Shown here one piece after another: positions 7,523-15,128 of a stretch of DNA of 64,000 nucleotides. Each line of letters opens with the position of its first letter. Position 1 is the stretch's first letter. A model generated the notes under the pieces. That model was not told the origin of the DNA. It made no database searches and saw only the letters and a program-made list of their open reading frames with translations. Made by a program: the position numbers and the translations under genes. The stretch is taken from the NCBI GenBank assembly GCA_049324875.1, contig JBMONC010000084.1, positions 62,001 to 126,000 on the forward strand. The letters run 5' to 3'. Source of the stretch: JAWLHU01 sp049324875. Lineage in GTDB: Bacteria > Bacillota > Sulfobacillia > Symbiobacteriales > Symbiobacteriaceae.

Positions 7523-8922
7523 CGCACCCCCTGCGGGGTGTCCTCCAGCACGATCCCCATCGCCTTCAGCTGGTCCCGGATCCGGTCGGACTCGGCCCAG
7601 TTCTTGGCCTTCCGGGCCGCCTGACGGGCCTCAATCAGCGCCTCGACCTCGGCATCCAGGTCCTGTGGCTGGCTCTGCTTCTGCAGCAGGCCCAGCACCT
7701 TGCCCAGCTCCCGGAGCAGCCCCAGGCTGCACTCGATCAGCTCGCGGGAGCTGTTGGGCCCCAGCCGGCTGTTCAGCTCCCGGGCCAGCTCGAAGAGCAC
7801 GGCGATGCCGTCGGCGGTGTTCAGGTCGTCGTCCATCGCCTCCACGAAGCGCTGCCGGGCCCTGGAGAGGTCGCCCAGCACCTCGGCCTCGTCGTGGGTC
7901 AGGTGCTGGTGGGGGGTGGCCTGGGCCAGGTGCTCCAGGTTGGCGATGGTGTTGTAGAGCCGCTCCAGGCCCCGCTTCGTCTGCTCCACCAGCTCGTCGC
8001 TGAAGTTGAGCTGGGTCCGGTAGTGGGCCGAGAGCAGGAACATCCGCACCACTTCGCCGTCGTAGTGCTTCAGGATGTCCCGGACGGTGAAGAAGTTGCC
8101 CTTCGACTTCGACATCTTCGACCCTTCGATCATCAGGTGGGCGTTGTGCAGCCAGTACCGGGCGAAGGGCTTGTCGGTGACACACTCGGACTGGGCGATC
8201 TCGTTCTCGTGGTGCGGGAAGCTGAGATCCTCGCCGCCGGAGTGGATGTCGATGGTGTCGCCCAGGTACTTGCGGGCCATGGCCGAGCACTCGATGTGCC
8301 AGCCGGGGCGCCCGGCGCCCCAGGGCGCCTCCCAGGCCGGCTCGCCCGGCTTCTGCCCCTTCCAGAGGGCGAAGTCGAAGGGGTGCTCCTTCCGGTCGTC
8401 GGGGTCGACCCGCTCCGAGGCGCCGGCCACCAGGTCCGCCAGGTTCTTGTGGGAGAGCTTGCCGTAGTCCGCCTTGGAGGTGACCCGGAAGTAGACGTCA
8501 CCCCCGGGCACCACGTAGGCGTGCCCCTTGGCGATCAGCTCCTGGATCATGCTGATCTGCTCTTCGATCAGCTCGGTCGCCCGGGGGTGGACATCCGCCC
8601 GGCGCACGCCAAGGGCTCCGGCGTCCTCGAAGTAGGCGGCGATCATCTCGTCCGCCAGCTGCTTGACCGTGATCCCCCGCTCCCGCGCCCGGTTGATCAT
8701 CTTGTCGTCGATGTCGGTGAAGTTCTGCACGTAGGTCACTTCGTAGCCGCGGTACTCCAGGTAGCGGCGGACGGTGTCGAAGACGACGAAGTTGCGCGCG
8801 TTCCCGATGTGGAAGTAGTCGTAGACGGTGGGTCCGCAGTTGTAGAAGCGGACCTTCCCGGGGCTGACCGGCACGAACTCTTCCTTCTGCTGGGTCAGGT
8901 CATTGTAGACCCGAATGGTCAT
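7507..8922 (-). CDS. cysS: Cysteinyl-tRNA synthetase
   Basis: Class I synthetase charging tRNA-Cys. The 471-residue protein has the zinc/HIGH region FYNCGPTVYDYFHIGNARN (residues about 22-42), further zinc ligands in WHIECSAMA and HHENEIAQSE, and the KMSKSKGN loop. The start ATG at 8922 begins MTIRVYNDL and overlaps the end of cysE by 23 bases; the open frame continues upstream only as a shadow of cysE. Expressed with cysE from the T-box-controlled promoter. Confidence 0.96.
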   Translation of the reverse strand: MTIRVYNDLTQQKEEFVPVSPGKVRFYNCGPTVYDYFHIGNARNFVVFDTVRRYLEYRGYEVTYVQNFTDIDDKMINRARERGITVKQLADEMIAAYFEDAGALGVRRADVHPRATELIEEQISMIQELIAKGHAYVVPGGDVYFRVTSKADYGKLSHKNLADLVAGASERVDPDDRKEHPFDFALWKGQKPGEPAWEAPWGAGRPGWHIECSAMARKYLGDTIDIHSGGEDLSFPHHENEIAQSECVTDKPFARYWLHNAHLMIEGSKMSKSKGNFFTVRDILKHYDGEVVRMFLLSAHYRTQLNFSDELVEQTKRGLERLYNTIANLEHLAQATPHQHLTHDEAEVLGDLSRARQRFVEAMDDDLNTADGIAVLFELARELNSRLGPNSSRELIECSLGLLRELGKVLGLLQKQSQPQDLDAEVEALIEARQAARKAKNWAESDRIRDQLKAMGIVLEDTPQGVRWKRA

Positions 8923-9592
8923 GAGCGATACCCTCCTGTAGCTTTCGCAGGGCTCGGTTCTCTTGCTCCAGATGCTCGATGCGGCGAACCAGCTTGTCGA
9001 GCTGACCCTGCATCTGGTCAAACATGTTCGCGATGGGGTCGGGCAGGTGGACATGGTCCAGCTGCTCCACCTTGGTGCCGTTCTGCACGACGATCCGGCC
9101 GGGGTTGCCCACCACGGTTGAGTTGGGCGGTACCTCCCGCAGCACCACGGCACCGGCTCCGATCCGGCTGTTGGCGCCCACGGTGAAGGAGCCGAGGATT
9201 CGGGCGCCGTTTCCGATCACCACGTTACTCATGATGGTTGGATGCCGCTTGCCCTTTTCCTTCCCGGTACCACCTAAAGTGACGCCCTGGTAGATGGTCA
9301 CGTTGTCGTGAATCTCCGCCGTCTCACCGATCACGACCCCACTGCCGTGGTCGATGAAGACCCCCTGCCCGATGACGGCCCCCGGATGGATCTCGATCTG
9401 CGTGAAGAAGCGGGAGATCTGGGAGATGACCCGGGCCAGCAGCTTGAAGTTCCGCTTCCAGAGCCAGTGGGCCACCCGATGAAACCAGATCGCCTTCAAC
9501 CCCGGGTAGCAGAGCAGGACCTCCCACACCGAGCGCGCCGCCGGATCCCGCTCGAAGACGACCTGAATGTCACGTCGAATCTGCCTGAGCAT
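8900..9592 (-). CDS. cysE: Serine O-acetyltransferase
   Basis: Makes O-acetylserine for cysteine synthesis. The 230-residue protein is the short bacterial form: alpha-helical N-terminus, then left-handed beta-helix hexapeptide repeats with IDHGSGVVIGETAEI (catalytic His-Asp region) and VTLGGTGKEKGKRHP. An unusual C-terminal extension (QLDKLVRRIEHLEQENRALR) is predicted to be a coiled coil. The ATG at 9592 has AAAGGAGGG at ideal spacing; a longer in-frame start at 9625 would lie in the leader. First gene behind the Cys T-box. Confidence 0.94.
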   Translation of the reverse strand: MLRQIRRDIQVVFERDPAARSVWEVLLCYPGLKAIWFHRVAHWLWKRNFKLLARVISQISRFFTQIEIHPGAVIGQGVFIDHGSGVVIGETAEIHDNVTIYQGVTLGGTGKEKGKRHPTIMSNVVIGNGARILGSFTVGANSRIGAGAVVLREVPPNSTVVGNPGRIVVQNGTKVEQLDHVHLPDPIANMFDQMQGQLDKLVRRIEHLEQENRALRKLQEGIAHDHSGLQ

Positions 9593-9631
9593 GCCGCTTC
9601 CCTCCTTTGGGTTCGATAGAGGCAATGCAAA

Positions 9632-9910
9632 ATGCCCACCACTGGCCGTAGCCAGAGGCGGGCATCAAAACCCGTGGTTCCACTCTGATTGGGCGCAAGA
9701 ACGCGCCCCGCTCATTGCCGGGTGCCAACACACCCTGTGCCCGCTAACGGTGGCCGACCGTGGGCGCCTAGCGGCTCTTGCCGTTCGGACCCCAGCTCCC
9801 GGGCGCATCTTCGCTGCGTTCCTCCGGCCTCCGCTTTCAGCCTGGGCGGTGGCTCTCTGGACGGGCTTCCGCAGGTACTTCTCCCGTTCAACGCTTTTTT
9901 CAACGTATGG
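9632..9910 (-). promoter_or_regulatory. T-box leader, tRNA-Cys responsive
   Basis: The roughly 280-base leader ends in a T-box element (AGAGTGGAACCACGGG near 9672-9687) and a terminator stem (ATGCCC 9632-9637 with GGGCAT 9660-9665) followed by TTTT. The T-box UGGN base is A, fitting the U73 discriminator of tRNA-Cys. A candidate specifier TGC (Cys) sits in a GAAGATGCGC context. When uncharged tRNA-Cys rises, the antiterminator should form and cysE-cysS be transcribed. Class is clear; the exact specifier is inferred. Confidence 0.85.
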
Positions 9911-9915
9911 GTTTC

Positions 9916-9945
9916 ATTCTACAGGCTACCGGAAAGGATTGTCAA
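9916..9945 (-). promoter_or_regulatory. Promoter of the cysE T-box transcript
   Basis: Minus strand: TTGACA, 18-base spacer, TAGAAT. It stands just upstream of the T-box leader. Confidence 0.8.
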
Positions 9946-9980
9946 GGCTCTGCCGGTCCAGGAGAGTCCCGGCGGTGTGA

Positions 9981-10466
9981 TTATCCTTTGGACGAAATCT
10001 CCTCGATCAGCGCTACGGCATAGGCCGCCATCCCCTGCTCCTCGCCCACAAAGCCCATCTTCTCGTTGGTGGTGGCCTTCAGCCCCACCCGCCGGGGCAG
10101 AACGCCGAGTACGCCGCTGATCCGCTCTCGCATCTGCTCCACATAGGGGCCGATCTTGGGCCGCTCCGCCAGCAGGGTGATGTCGCAGTTGACCGGCCGG
10201 TAACCCTCCCTCGCCAGCAGCTCCACCACATGGGCCAGCAGTTTGAGCGAATCGGCCCCCCGGTAGGCCGGGTCGCTGGGCGGGAAGTGGTGGCCGATGT
10301 CCCGCAGCCCGGCAGCACCCAGCAGGGCGTCCATCAGGGCATGGAGGATCACATCGGCATCGGAGTGGCCGTCCAGCCCTCGGGTGTGAGGGATCTCCAC
10401 GCCGCCCAGGACCAGCTTCCGCCCCTCCGCCAGCCGGTGCACGTCATAGCCGAACCCGACCAGCAT
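9981..10466 (-). CDS. ispF: 2-C-methyl-D-erythritol 2,4-cyclodiphosphate synthase
   Basis: MEP-pathway cyclase for isoprenoid precursors. The 161-residue protein has the metal-binding GYDVHRL at residue 6, GLDGHSDADVILHALMDALLG, HFPPSDPAY and LKATTNEKMGF near the C-terminus. Full family length. It starts two bases before the ispD stop region and follows GGAGGGG, so it is co-translated with ispD. Confidence 0.96.
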   Translation of the reverse strand: MLVGFGYDVHRLAEGRKLVLGGVEIPHTRGLDGHSDADVILHALMDALLGAAGLRDIGHHFPPSDPAYRGADSLKLLAHVVELLAREGYRPVNCDITLLAERPKIGPYVEQMRERISGVLGVLPRRVGLKATTNEKMGFVGEEQGMAAYAVALIEEISSKG

Positions 10467-10467
10467 A

Positions 10468-11169
10468 CTATCCCCGCCCCTCCAGGATCGCTTCGGCCAG
10501 CCGGAAGTCCTCCGGCGTCGTCAGCTTGATGTTCTCTGAACTCCCCGGGTAGAGCCTCACCGGCACGCCGATCCGCTCCACCAGGGAGGCGTCGTCGGTG
10601 CCCAGGTACCCATCGGCCTGAGCCCGCCGGAAGGCCTGCACCAACGTCTCCGCCCAGAAGACCTGGGGCGTCTGCACCACCCAGAGCGAGCTGCGCTCGG
10701 GGGTGCTGGTCACCACGCCGTCCGGGGAGACCACCTTGATGGTGTCCTTGGCCGGCACCCCCACCACCTGAGCCGGGTACAGGGCGGCCGCCCGCAGGAC
10801 CCCCTCCAGCACCTCGAGCGGCAGCAGGGGGCGGGCAGCATCGTGCACCGCCACGATGCGCGGGCGGGCGTGGACCGCCTGGAGCCCGGCCCAGACCGAG
10901 TCCTGGCGCTCCCGCCCACCCGGGACGATCTGCGAGACCTTGGGGAGGTGCCCCACCAGCTCCCGGGTCGCCTCCAGGTCGCCCGCGGCGATCACAATCT
11001 CATCCACCAGCGAGCAGCGGCTGAACAGGCGGACCGTATGGACCAGCAGCGGCTCGCCGCGGAGAGGGAGGAACTGCTTGGCAGTCCCTCCCCCCATGCG
11101 CTTGCCGGTGCCGGCAGCGGGGATGATGACACTGACCGGAACCCGCACGCCACCGACTTCTACACTCAC
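10468..11169 (-). CDS. ispD: 2-C-methyl-D-erythritol 4-phosphate cytidylyltransferase
   Basis: Makes CDP-methylerythritol in the MEP pathway. The 233-residue protein shows the nucleotide-binding VIIPAAGTGKRMGG (near 14-27), VAVHDAARPLL and LVQTPQVF-type segment VVQTPQVFW. The GTG start overlaps the yacL stop by four bases. The yacL-ispD-ispF block is one transcription unit. Confidence 0.95.
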   Translation of the reverse strand: MSVEVGGVRVPVSVIIPAAGTGKRMGGGTAKQFLPLRGEPLLVHTVRLFSRCSLVDEIVIAAGDLEATRELVGHLPKVSQIVPGGRERQDSVWAGLQAVHARPRIVAVHDAARPLLPLEVLEGVLRAAALYPAQVVGVPAKDTIKVVSPDGVVTSTPERSSLWVVQTPQVFWAETLVQAFRRAQADGYLGTDDASLVERIGVPVRLYPGSSENIKLTTPEDFRLAEAILEGRG

Positions 11170-12263
11170 GGCGCTACCCTCTCCAGGCTCGTCTTGGGCT
11201 TGGCGAAGATCATGCGGCCCGCCGCCGTCTGCAGGACCGAGGTCACCAGCACGCCGATGGTATCGCCCAGGTACCGCTTCCCGCCGTCCACCACGATCAT
11301 GGTGCCGTCGTCCAGGTAGCCCACGCCCTGGCCGGGCTCCTTGCCGTCCTTCACCACCAGGACCGTCATCTCCTCGCCGGGCAGCACCACCGGCTTGACG
11401 GCGTTGGCCAGCTCGTTGATGTTCAGGACCGTCACGCCCTGCAGCTCGGCCACCTTGTTCAGGTTGAAGTCGTTGGTCACGACCTTCCCCTTCAGGGTCC
11501 GGGCCAGCTTCAGCAGCTTGGAGTCAACCTCGGGGGCATCCACCGGGTTCTCGTAGATGCGGACATCCGCCCCGAGCTCCTTCTGGATCCGGTTGAGGAT
11601 ATCGAGGCCGCGCCGGCCCCGGTTTCGCTTCAGCACATCCGACGAGTCCGCGATGTGCCGGAGCTCTTCCAGCACAAAGGCGGGCACCACCAGCGGGCCC
11701 TCCAGGAACCCGGCCTTCACGATATCGGCGATGCGCCCGTCGATGATCACCGAGGTGTCCAGGATCTTGGGGCCGTTCATGCCGGAGAACTCGGCGACCG
11801 AGGCGGTGGCCGCAGCCTGCTCCTTCCGGGCCGACCGGTTGAAGACCGAGCCCAGGCTTTCGCCGACCTCTTCCCGCTTGCGGGTGGTCACCGTGATGCC
11901 CAGGTAGCCGAAGATTACCGCGGAAAGAATCGAGATCAGTCCGCCGAACAGGGGAACATCGCCGAAGATCATGCCCAGCAGAGCCGCAATCAAGAGGCCT
12001 GATATAAGTCCGACCGAGCCAAGAACAATATCTATAAGTGCAGTACGAGCCAGGCGTGCCTCGAGCCATGTCACGAACGGGAAGAGCAGGAAACCGACAA
12101 CCGCACCGATCAGACTCCCCAGTGTCAGGATCAGCAGGGTGATCGCCCAATGATCGGACAGGGAGAGCGTCTCCACCACCTGCTGGCGCCCCAGAAACAT
12201 GAAGCTGAACCCACCAAGGATTCCCGAGGCCACCAGCATCAGCCGTAGATTTCTTCTGAGCAT
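11166..12263 (-). CDS. PIN-TRAM domain membrane protein, YacL family
   Basis: The 365-residue protein has four predicted membrane segments in the first about 120 residues, a PIN nuclease-like domain beginning ILDTSVIIDGRIADI near 170 with further acids at VVTNDFNLNKVAEL, and a C-terminal TRAM-like RNA-binding domain (EPGQGVGYLDDGTMIVVDGG). Family members sit upstream of ispD in many Firmicutes and are suspected RNases or RNA-binding proteins; the substrate is unknown. The ATG follows AGGAGGTGA. Confidence 0.88.
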   Translation of the reverse strand: MLRRNLRLMLVASGILGGFSFMFLGRQQVVETLSLSDHWAITLLILTLGSLIGAVVGFLLFPFVTWLEARLARTALIDIVLGSVGLISGLLIAALLGMIFGDVPLFGGLISILSAVIFGYLGITVTTRKREEVGESLGSVFNRSARKEQAAATASVAEFSGMNGPKILDTSVIIDGRIADIVKAGFLEGPLVVPAFVLEELRHIADSSDVLKRNRGRRGLDILNRIQKELGADVRIYENPVDAPEVDSKLLKLARTLKGKVVTNDFNLNKVAELQGVTVLNINELANAVKPVVLPGEEMTVLVVKDGKEPGQGVGYLDDGTMIVVDGGKRYLGDTIGVLVTSVLQTAAGRMIFAKPKTSLERVAP

Positions 12264-12286
12264 CCATTCACCTCCTGACAGATTCC

Positions 12287-12292
12287 ATTATA
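12287..12292 (-). promoter_or_regulatory. Candidate -10 of the yacL-ispD-ispF promoter
   Basis: TATAAT on the minus strand, 24 bases before the yacL ATG. The -35 region (TTCACA at an odd 15-base spacing) is weak. Confidence 0.45.
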
Positions 12293-12390
12293 TTGCAGTG
12301 AGTCACTTGTGAACAGAGACGAAATCTCCTCATTCTATGAGACGCTCAAAGCCGCTCCCCAGGTTCTAAGGTTCCCCCAATTTGGGTGAA

Positions 12391-12417
12391 GAAAACGGCG
12401 CCGGATTGGCCGGCGCC
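12391..12417 (-). terminator. Terminator of carD
   Basis: Eight-base-pair GC stem GGCGCCGG/CCGGCGCC with a 5-base loop, followed on the minus strand by GTTTTCTTC, right after the carD stop. Confidence 0.8.
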
Positions 12418-12420
12418 ATC

Positions 12421-12900
12421 TCACGGGGCAAGGACCCGGTCCAGGAAGGAATTGGCCTGCTCCAGTTCCAGATCGTGGATGAGCACGATTTCGGAGAGCA
12501 GGATCTGACGGGCACTTTCCAGCATCTTCCGCTCCCCTGTGGAGAGCCCCTTCTCCCGCTCCCGGTGCGAGAGGTTCCGAACGACCTCCGCCAGCTCCAG
12601 GATATTGCCGCTGCGGATCTTCTCCATGTTCATGCGATAGCGATGGTTCCAGTTCTTGACAGTTTGGTTCTTGCGGGTACGGAGCACCTCCAGCACCTTC
12701 TGGAAGGCCTGCTCGGACATCACCTGCCGCAGCCCGATGGACTCGTGGTTCTCACACGGGACCATCACCTGCATCTCCGAGACCGGCAATCGCAGCACGT
12801 AGTACCGCTTGCGCTGCCCCAGCACTTCCCTGTCCTCAATCGCCTCGATGACCCCAGCGCCATGCAACGGGTAGACCACTTTATCCCCCACCTGAAACAC
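12421..12900 (-). CDS. carD: CarD/CdnL-family transcription regulator
   Basis: RNA-polymerase-binding protein that stabilises open complexes, notably at rRNA promoters in other bacteria. The 159-residue protein begins FQVGDKVVYPLHGAGVIEAI, the beta-rich polymerase-interaction (CarD_TRCF) domain to about residue 65, followed by an all-helical C-terminal part with a basic segment (KNWNHRYRMNMEKI). The GTG start has GGGGGTGG four bases upstream. It has its own tandem promoters and a terminator, so it is monocistronic. Confidence 0.92.
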   Translation of the reverse strand: MFQVGDKVVYPLHGAGVIEAIEDREVLGQRKRYYVLRLPVSEMQVMVPCENHESIGLRQVMSEQAFQKVLEVLRTRKNQTVKNWNHRYRMNMEKIRSGNILELAEVVRNLSHREREKGLSTGERKMLESARQILLSEIVLIHDLELEQANSFLDRVLAP

Positions 12901-12982
12901 TGAGCCACCCCCATCCTACCGGCTGACCGCACGATGGACGTGCTTCACCAACCCGATCAACCGGGACGGTTCCTCATCCCTT

Positions 12983-13012
12983 ACGATACCAGAAGCAACC
13001 CATCCTTGTCAA
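12983..13012 (-). promoter_or_regulatory. Second, downstream promoter of carD
   Basis: Minus strand: TTGACA, 18-base spacer, TATCGT. The -10 is poor, so it would need activation or be weak. Confidence 0.45.
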
Positions 13013-13022
13013 GAAAAGTATA

Positions 13023-13052
13023 ATTATATCTTTAATTGTAGGGGCATGTCAA
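13023..13052 (-). promoter_or_regulatory. Main promoter of carD
   Basis: Minus strand: TTGACA, 18-base spacer, TATAAT, in an AT-rich island. Both hexamers match the housekeeping consensus. The leader is about 115 bases. Confidence 0.8.
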
Positions 13053-13071
13053 CACCCTATGTAAAGAAAGC

Positions 13072-13099
13072 AAAGCCGCCGGTTCTCCCGTGCGGCTTT
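13072..13099 (-). terminator. Terminator of rsgA
   Basis: AAAGCCGC (13072-13079) pairs with GCGGCTTT (13092-13099), followed on the minus strand by GCTTTCTTT, seven bases past the rsgA stop. Confidence 0.78.
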
Positions 13100-13105
13100 G
13101 CTCCC

Positions 13106-14023
13106 CTAACGCCCCTTCTGCAGCCGGACGTAGTTGCGATAGCGCCCCTCATCGATCTCCCCACGCTCCACCGCCGCCCGCACGGCACACCTGGGCTCAT
13201 GAACATGTGAGCAGTCCCGAAACTTGCAGCCGGGGGCGAGGGCCTCGATCTCCGGGAAGACGCCGCCGAGATCGGCCTCATCGGCCTCCCAGAGCGCCAG
13301 TTCCTTGATGCCGGGGGTGTCGGCCAGATAGCCGCCGCCCGGCAGCGGATAGAGACGGCTGCCGGTGGTGGTGTGGCGGCCCTTGTTGGCCCAAGTGGTC
13401 CCCTGCGTCAGGATTGTCAGGCCCGGGAAGAGGGCGTTGACCAGGCTTGACTTCCCCACGCCCGACTGGCCGGCCAGGCAGGAGACCTTTCCCGCCAGCA
13501 CGGTGCGGAGCTCCTCCAGCCCCCTGCCGGTGGCGGCGCTGGTCAGGATCATGGGCACGCCCGAGGGCTCCAGCGGCGCCAGCCAGGAGCGGATCACCCG
13601 CTCCTCTTCCAGGTCGCACTTGTTGACCACCAGGACCGGCTCCAGCCCCGCCTGCCGGGCCAGGAGCAGGAACCGGTCCACCAGGTTCCGCTTGAACGGG
13701 GGCTGGTGGACAGAGGTGGCGATGAGCAGCTGGTCCACGTTGGCGGCAATGATGTGCTCATAGTTCTGAAAGCCTGGACGGGAGAGCTTGGAGCGGCGGG
13801 GATGGACATCCTCAATCACCCCGAGACCTTCGGGGGTGCGGCTGAGGGTTACCAGGTCGCCCACGACGACCAGGCTGGTCACCATCTGCCACTCCTTTTT
13901 CAGCCGGCCGCGGAGGGTGCAGGAAACAGGGATGCCTCCCAGACTGACCTCAATCGATCCGGACTGGATGGAAGTCACGATGCCGGTATGCTTCTCCGCA
14001 GAAGCAGCATCCTTCAGATGCAA
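13106..14023 (-). CDS. rsgA: Ribosome small subunit-dependent GTPase A
   Basis: Checks and releases late 30S subunits. The 305-residue protein has the N-terminal OB fold, a circularly permuted GTPase (NKCDLEEE before GQSGVGKSSLVNAL and DTPGIKELAL) and the C-terminal zinc motif CKFRDCSHVHEPRC. The TTG at 14023 is chosen because AGGGAGG lies eight bases upstream and the length matches Bacillus; an ATG at 14089 lies inside the preceding terminator. Upstream lie a 20-codon ORF and a terminator, so rsgA may be expressed partly by readthrough. Confidence 0.92.
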   Translation of the reverse strand: MHLKDAASAEKHTGIVTSIQSGSIEVSLGGIPVSCTLRGRLKKEWQMVTSLVVVGDLVTLSRTPEGLGVIEDVHPRRSKLSRPGFQNYEHIIAANVDQLLIATSVHQPPFKRNLVDRFLLLARQAGLEPVLVVNKCDLEEERVIRSWLAPLEPSGVPMILTSAATGRGLEELRTVLAGKVSCLAGQSGVGKSSLVNALFPGLTILTQGTTWANKGRHTTTGSRLYPLPGGGYLADTPGIKELALWEADEADLGGVFPEIEALAPGCKFRDCSHVHEPRCAVRAAVERGEIDEGRYRNYVRLQKGR

Positions 14024-14060
14024 TGCGAAAACCTCCCTGATGGTGTGTCCAAATCGGCAC

Positions 14061-14092
14061 AAAAAAGCCACGGGCCTGGCTCGGCCCATGGC
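14061..14092 (-). terminator. Terminator between the 20-codon ORF and rsgA
   Basis: GCCACGGGCC (14067-14076) pairs with GGCCCATGGC (14083-14092) with one G-U, and the minus strand continues TTTTTTGTG. It ends about 38 bases before the rsgA start, the geometry of an attenuator. Confidence 0.8.
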
Positions 14093-14129
14093 TCAGGGAG
14101 GTCATCGCACCGCGAATCGCCGGGCGGAC

Positions 14130-14192
14130 CTACGCGCGCTCCATGGAGGCAGGGCCGAGCATGAGGGCAACAGCAAAGCTGAGCGCCATCAT
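14130..14192 (-). CDS. Short hydrophobic peptide ORF ahead of rsgA
   Basis: A 20-residue ORF beginning MMALSFAVALMLGPAS. Its start has a near-perfect Shine-Dalgarno (AAGGAGGTGG, five bases upstream), it follows a plausible promoter and precedes a strong terminator. The peptide has a hydrophobic core and could be a leader peptide, a small membrane peptide, or a toxin-like peptide; nothing in it repeats one codon as amino-acid attenuators do. I do not recognise it. The combination of RBS, promoter and terminator makes translation likely, but not proven. Confidence 0.5.
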   Translation of the reverse strand: MMALSFAVALMLGPASMERA

Positions 14193-14253
14193 TACAGCCA
14201 CCTCCTTACGAACGAAGAGCGCCGGCGACACGCTTCGTCATCTCATCAGCGAA

Positions 14254-14282
14254 AGTATGACAGATTCCGAACTGACAGTAAA
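14254..14282 (-). promoter_or_regulatory. Candidate promoter of the short ORF/rsgA transcript
   Basis: Minus strand: TTTACT, 17-base spacer, CATACT. Each hexamer matches four of six consensus bases. Confidence 0.4.
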
Positions 14283-14328
14283 GGGCTCAACCCGTTCTTT
14301 CCGGTGGCCGGGCCGCCTCCGCTTCCGC

Positions 14329-14357
14329 TTGACTCACCCCGGTGGGGTCGGTACAAT
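14329..14357 (+). promoter_or_regulatory. Promoter of tRNA-Ala(CGC)
   Basis: TTGACT, 17-base spacer, TACAAT, ending 12 bases before the tRNA 5' end. Confidence 0.8.
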
Positions 14358-14369
14358 AAAAGGGCATCT

Positions 14370-14445
14370 GGGGCTATAGCTCAGCTGGGAGAGCGCGTGA
14401 ATCGCACTCACGAGGCCAGGGGTTCGAATCCCCTTAGCTCCACCA
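14370..14445 (+). tRNA. tRNA-Ala (anticodon CGC)
   Basis: Cloverleaf beginning GGGGCTATAGCTCAGCTGGG. The anticodon stem CGTGA/TCACG encloses ATCGCAC, giving anticodon CGC. The T arm has GGTTCGAATCC and the 3' end TAGCTCCACCA with encoded CCA. Length is 76 nt. Position 32 is A, unusual but tolerated. It decodes GCG, expected to be used heavily in this GC-rich genome. Confidence 0.93.
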
Positions 14446-14450
14446 CGAGG

Positions 14451-14475
14451 CAGCGGAGGGCAGAACCCTCCGCTG
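14451..14475 (+). terminator. Terminator of tRNA-Ala(CGC)
   Basis: CAGCGGAGGG and CCCTCCGCTG form a perfect 10-bp stem with a 5-base loop, followed by TTCTCATTTC. Confidence 0.7.
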
Positions 14476-14558
14476 TTCTCATTTCGCTCTCCGAAACGGC
14501 TTGCGAAACATCTGGCGCGGAAGGCCGCCTGGTGGTACAATTTACCGCAAGGCGCCGT

Positions 14559-14587
14559 TTGTCCGGTGCATGGCCCTCTGGTACAAT
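14559..14587 (+). promoter_or_regulatory. Promoter of the Cys-rich conserved protein gene
   Basis: TTGTCC, 17-base spacer, TACAAT. The leader to the ATG is about 80 bases. Confidence 0.6.
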
Positions 14588-14672
14588 GGGATTTGTCAGG
14601 GTTGCGAACGGGCGGCTTGTTCCCAACCGACACGCCCTTTAACCGGGAAAGGGACTGAGAGGTGAGAGGTCA

Positions 14673-15071
14673 ATGAAGGACTTGCTGTGCGACCAGTTCC
14701 AGGAGACGGTGGGCGAGTATTTGATCCGTCACCGGAGCGTTCTTGACATTATGGCCAAGATGCAGGAAGCCAATGCCCGTATCAACCGGGCGCTCACCAA
14801 ATCGGTGACCTCCTGTGGCTGCATTCGAATCGAGGCTGGAAAACAGCAGTTTCCCACCGATGTCCCATTGGACCAACTCAAGGAGCACACCCAGAACCAT
14901 GTGCAGGGAAAGCTCTGCAACCACTGCCGGGAGGTCGTGGAGGCCGAACTGGGGAACAGCCTCTTCTACGTGGCTGCTCTTTGCAACGTGTTCGACCTCA
15001 ACCTCTACGATATCATCCTGAAAGAGCACAAGAAGCTGGCCGCTCTCGGCGTCTTCAACTTCGCTGACTGA
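14673..15071 (+). CDS. Conserved Cys-rich protein with MazG-like C-terminal helices
   Basis: A 132-residue cytoplasmic protein, mainly helical. From memory it resembles a clostridial family annotated DUF1573, of unknown role. It carries C48-G-C50 and C82-N-H-C85, which could bind a metal. The segment EVVEAELGNSLFYVAALCN near 87-105 looks like the metal-binding helix of all-alpha NTP pyrophosphohydrolases (MazG) but with Asn where the last acidic residue is expected, so catalytic activity is doubtful. Own promoter, GAGAGGTGAGAGG ribosome site and strong terminator show it is a single-gene unit. Confidence 0.75.
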   Translation: MKDLLCDQFQETVGEYLIRHRSVLDIMAKMQEANARINRALTKSVTSCGCIRIEAGKQQFPTDVPLDQLKEHTQNHVQGKLCNHCREVVEAELGNSLFYVAALCNVFDLNLYDIILKEHKKLAALGVFNFAD

Positions 15072-15086
15072 TCGACCAGATGGAAA

Positions 15087-15116
15087 GGGCCCGAGCCGTG
15101 GGGATGGCTCGGGCCC
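15087..15116 (+). terminator. Terminator after the Cys-rich protein, shared with the convergent lipoprotein gene
   Basis: Perfect 11-bp stem GGGCCCGAGCC/GGCTCGGGCCC with an 8-base loop, then TCTTTTCTT on the + strand. It sits between convergent genes and can serve both. Confidence 0.88.
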
Positions 15117-15128
15117 TCTTTTCTTGTG

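Noticed and set aside
9689..10120. Plus-strand ORF of 143 codons upstream of ispF
   Set aside because: It lies inside the T-box leader and its promoter; the sequence is explained by RNA structure.
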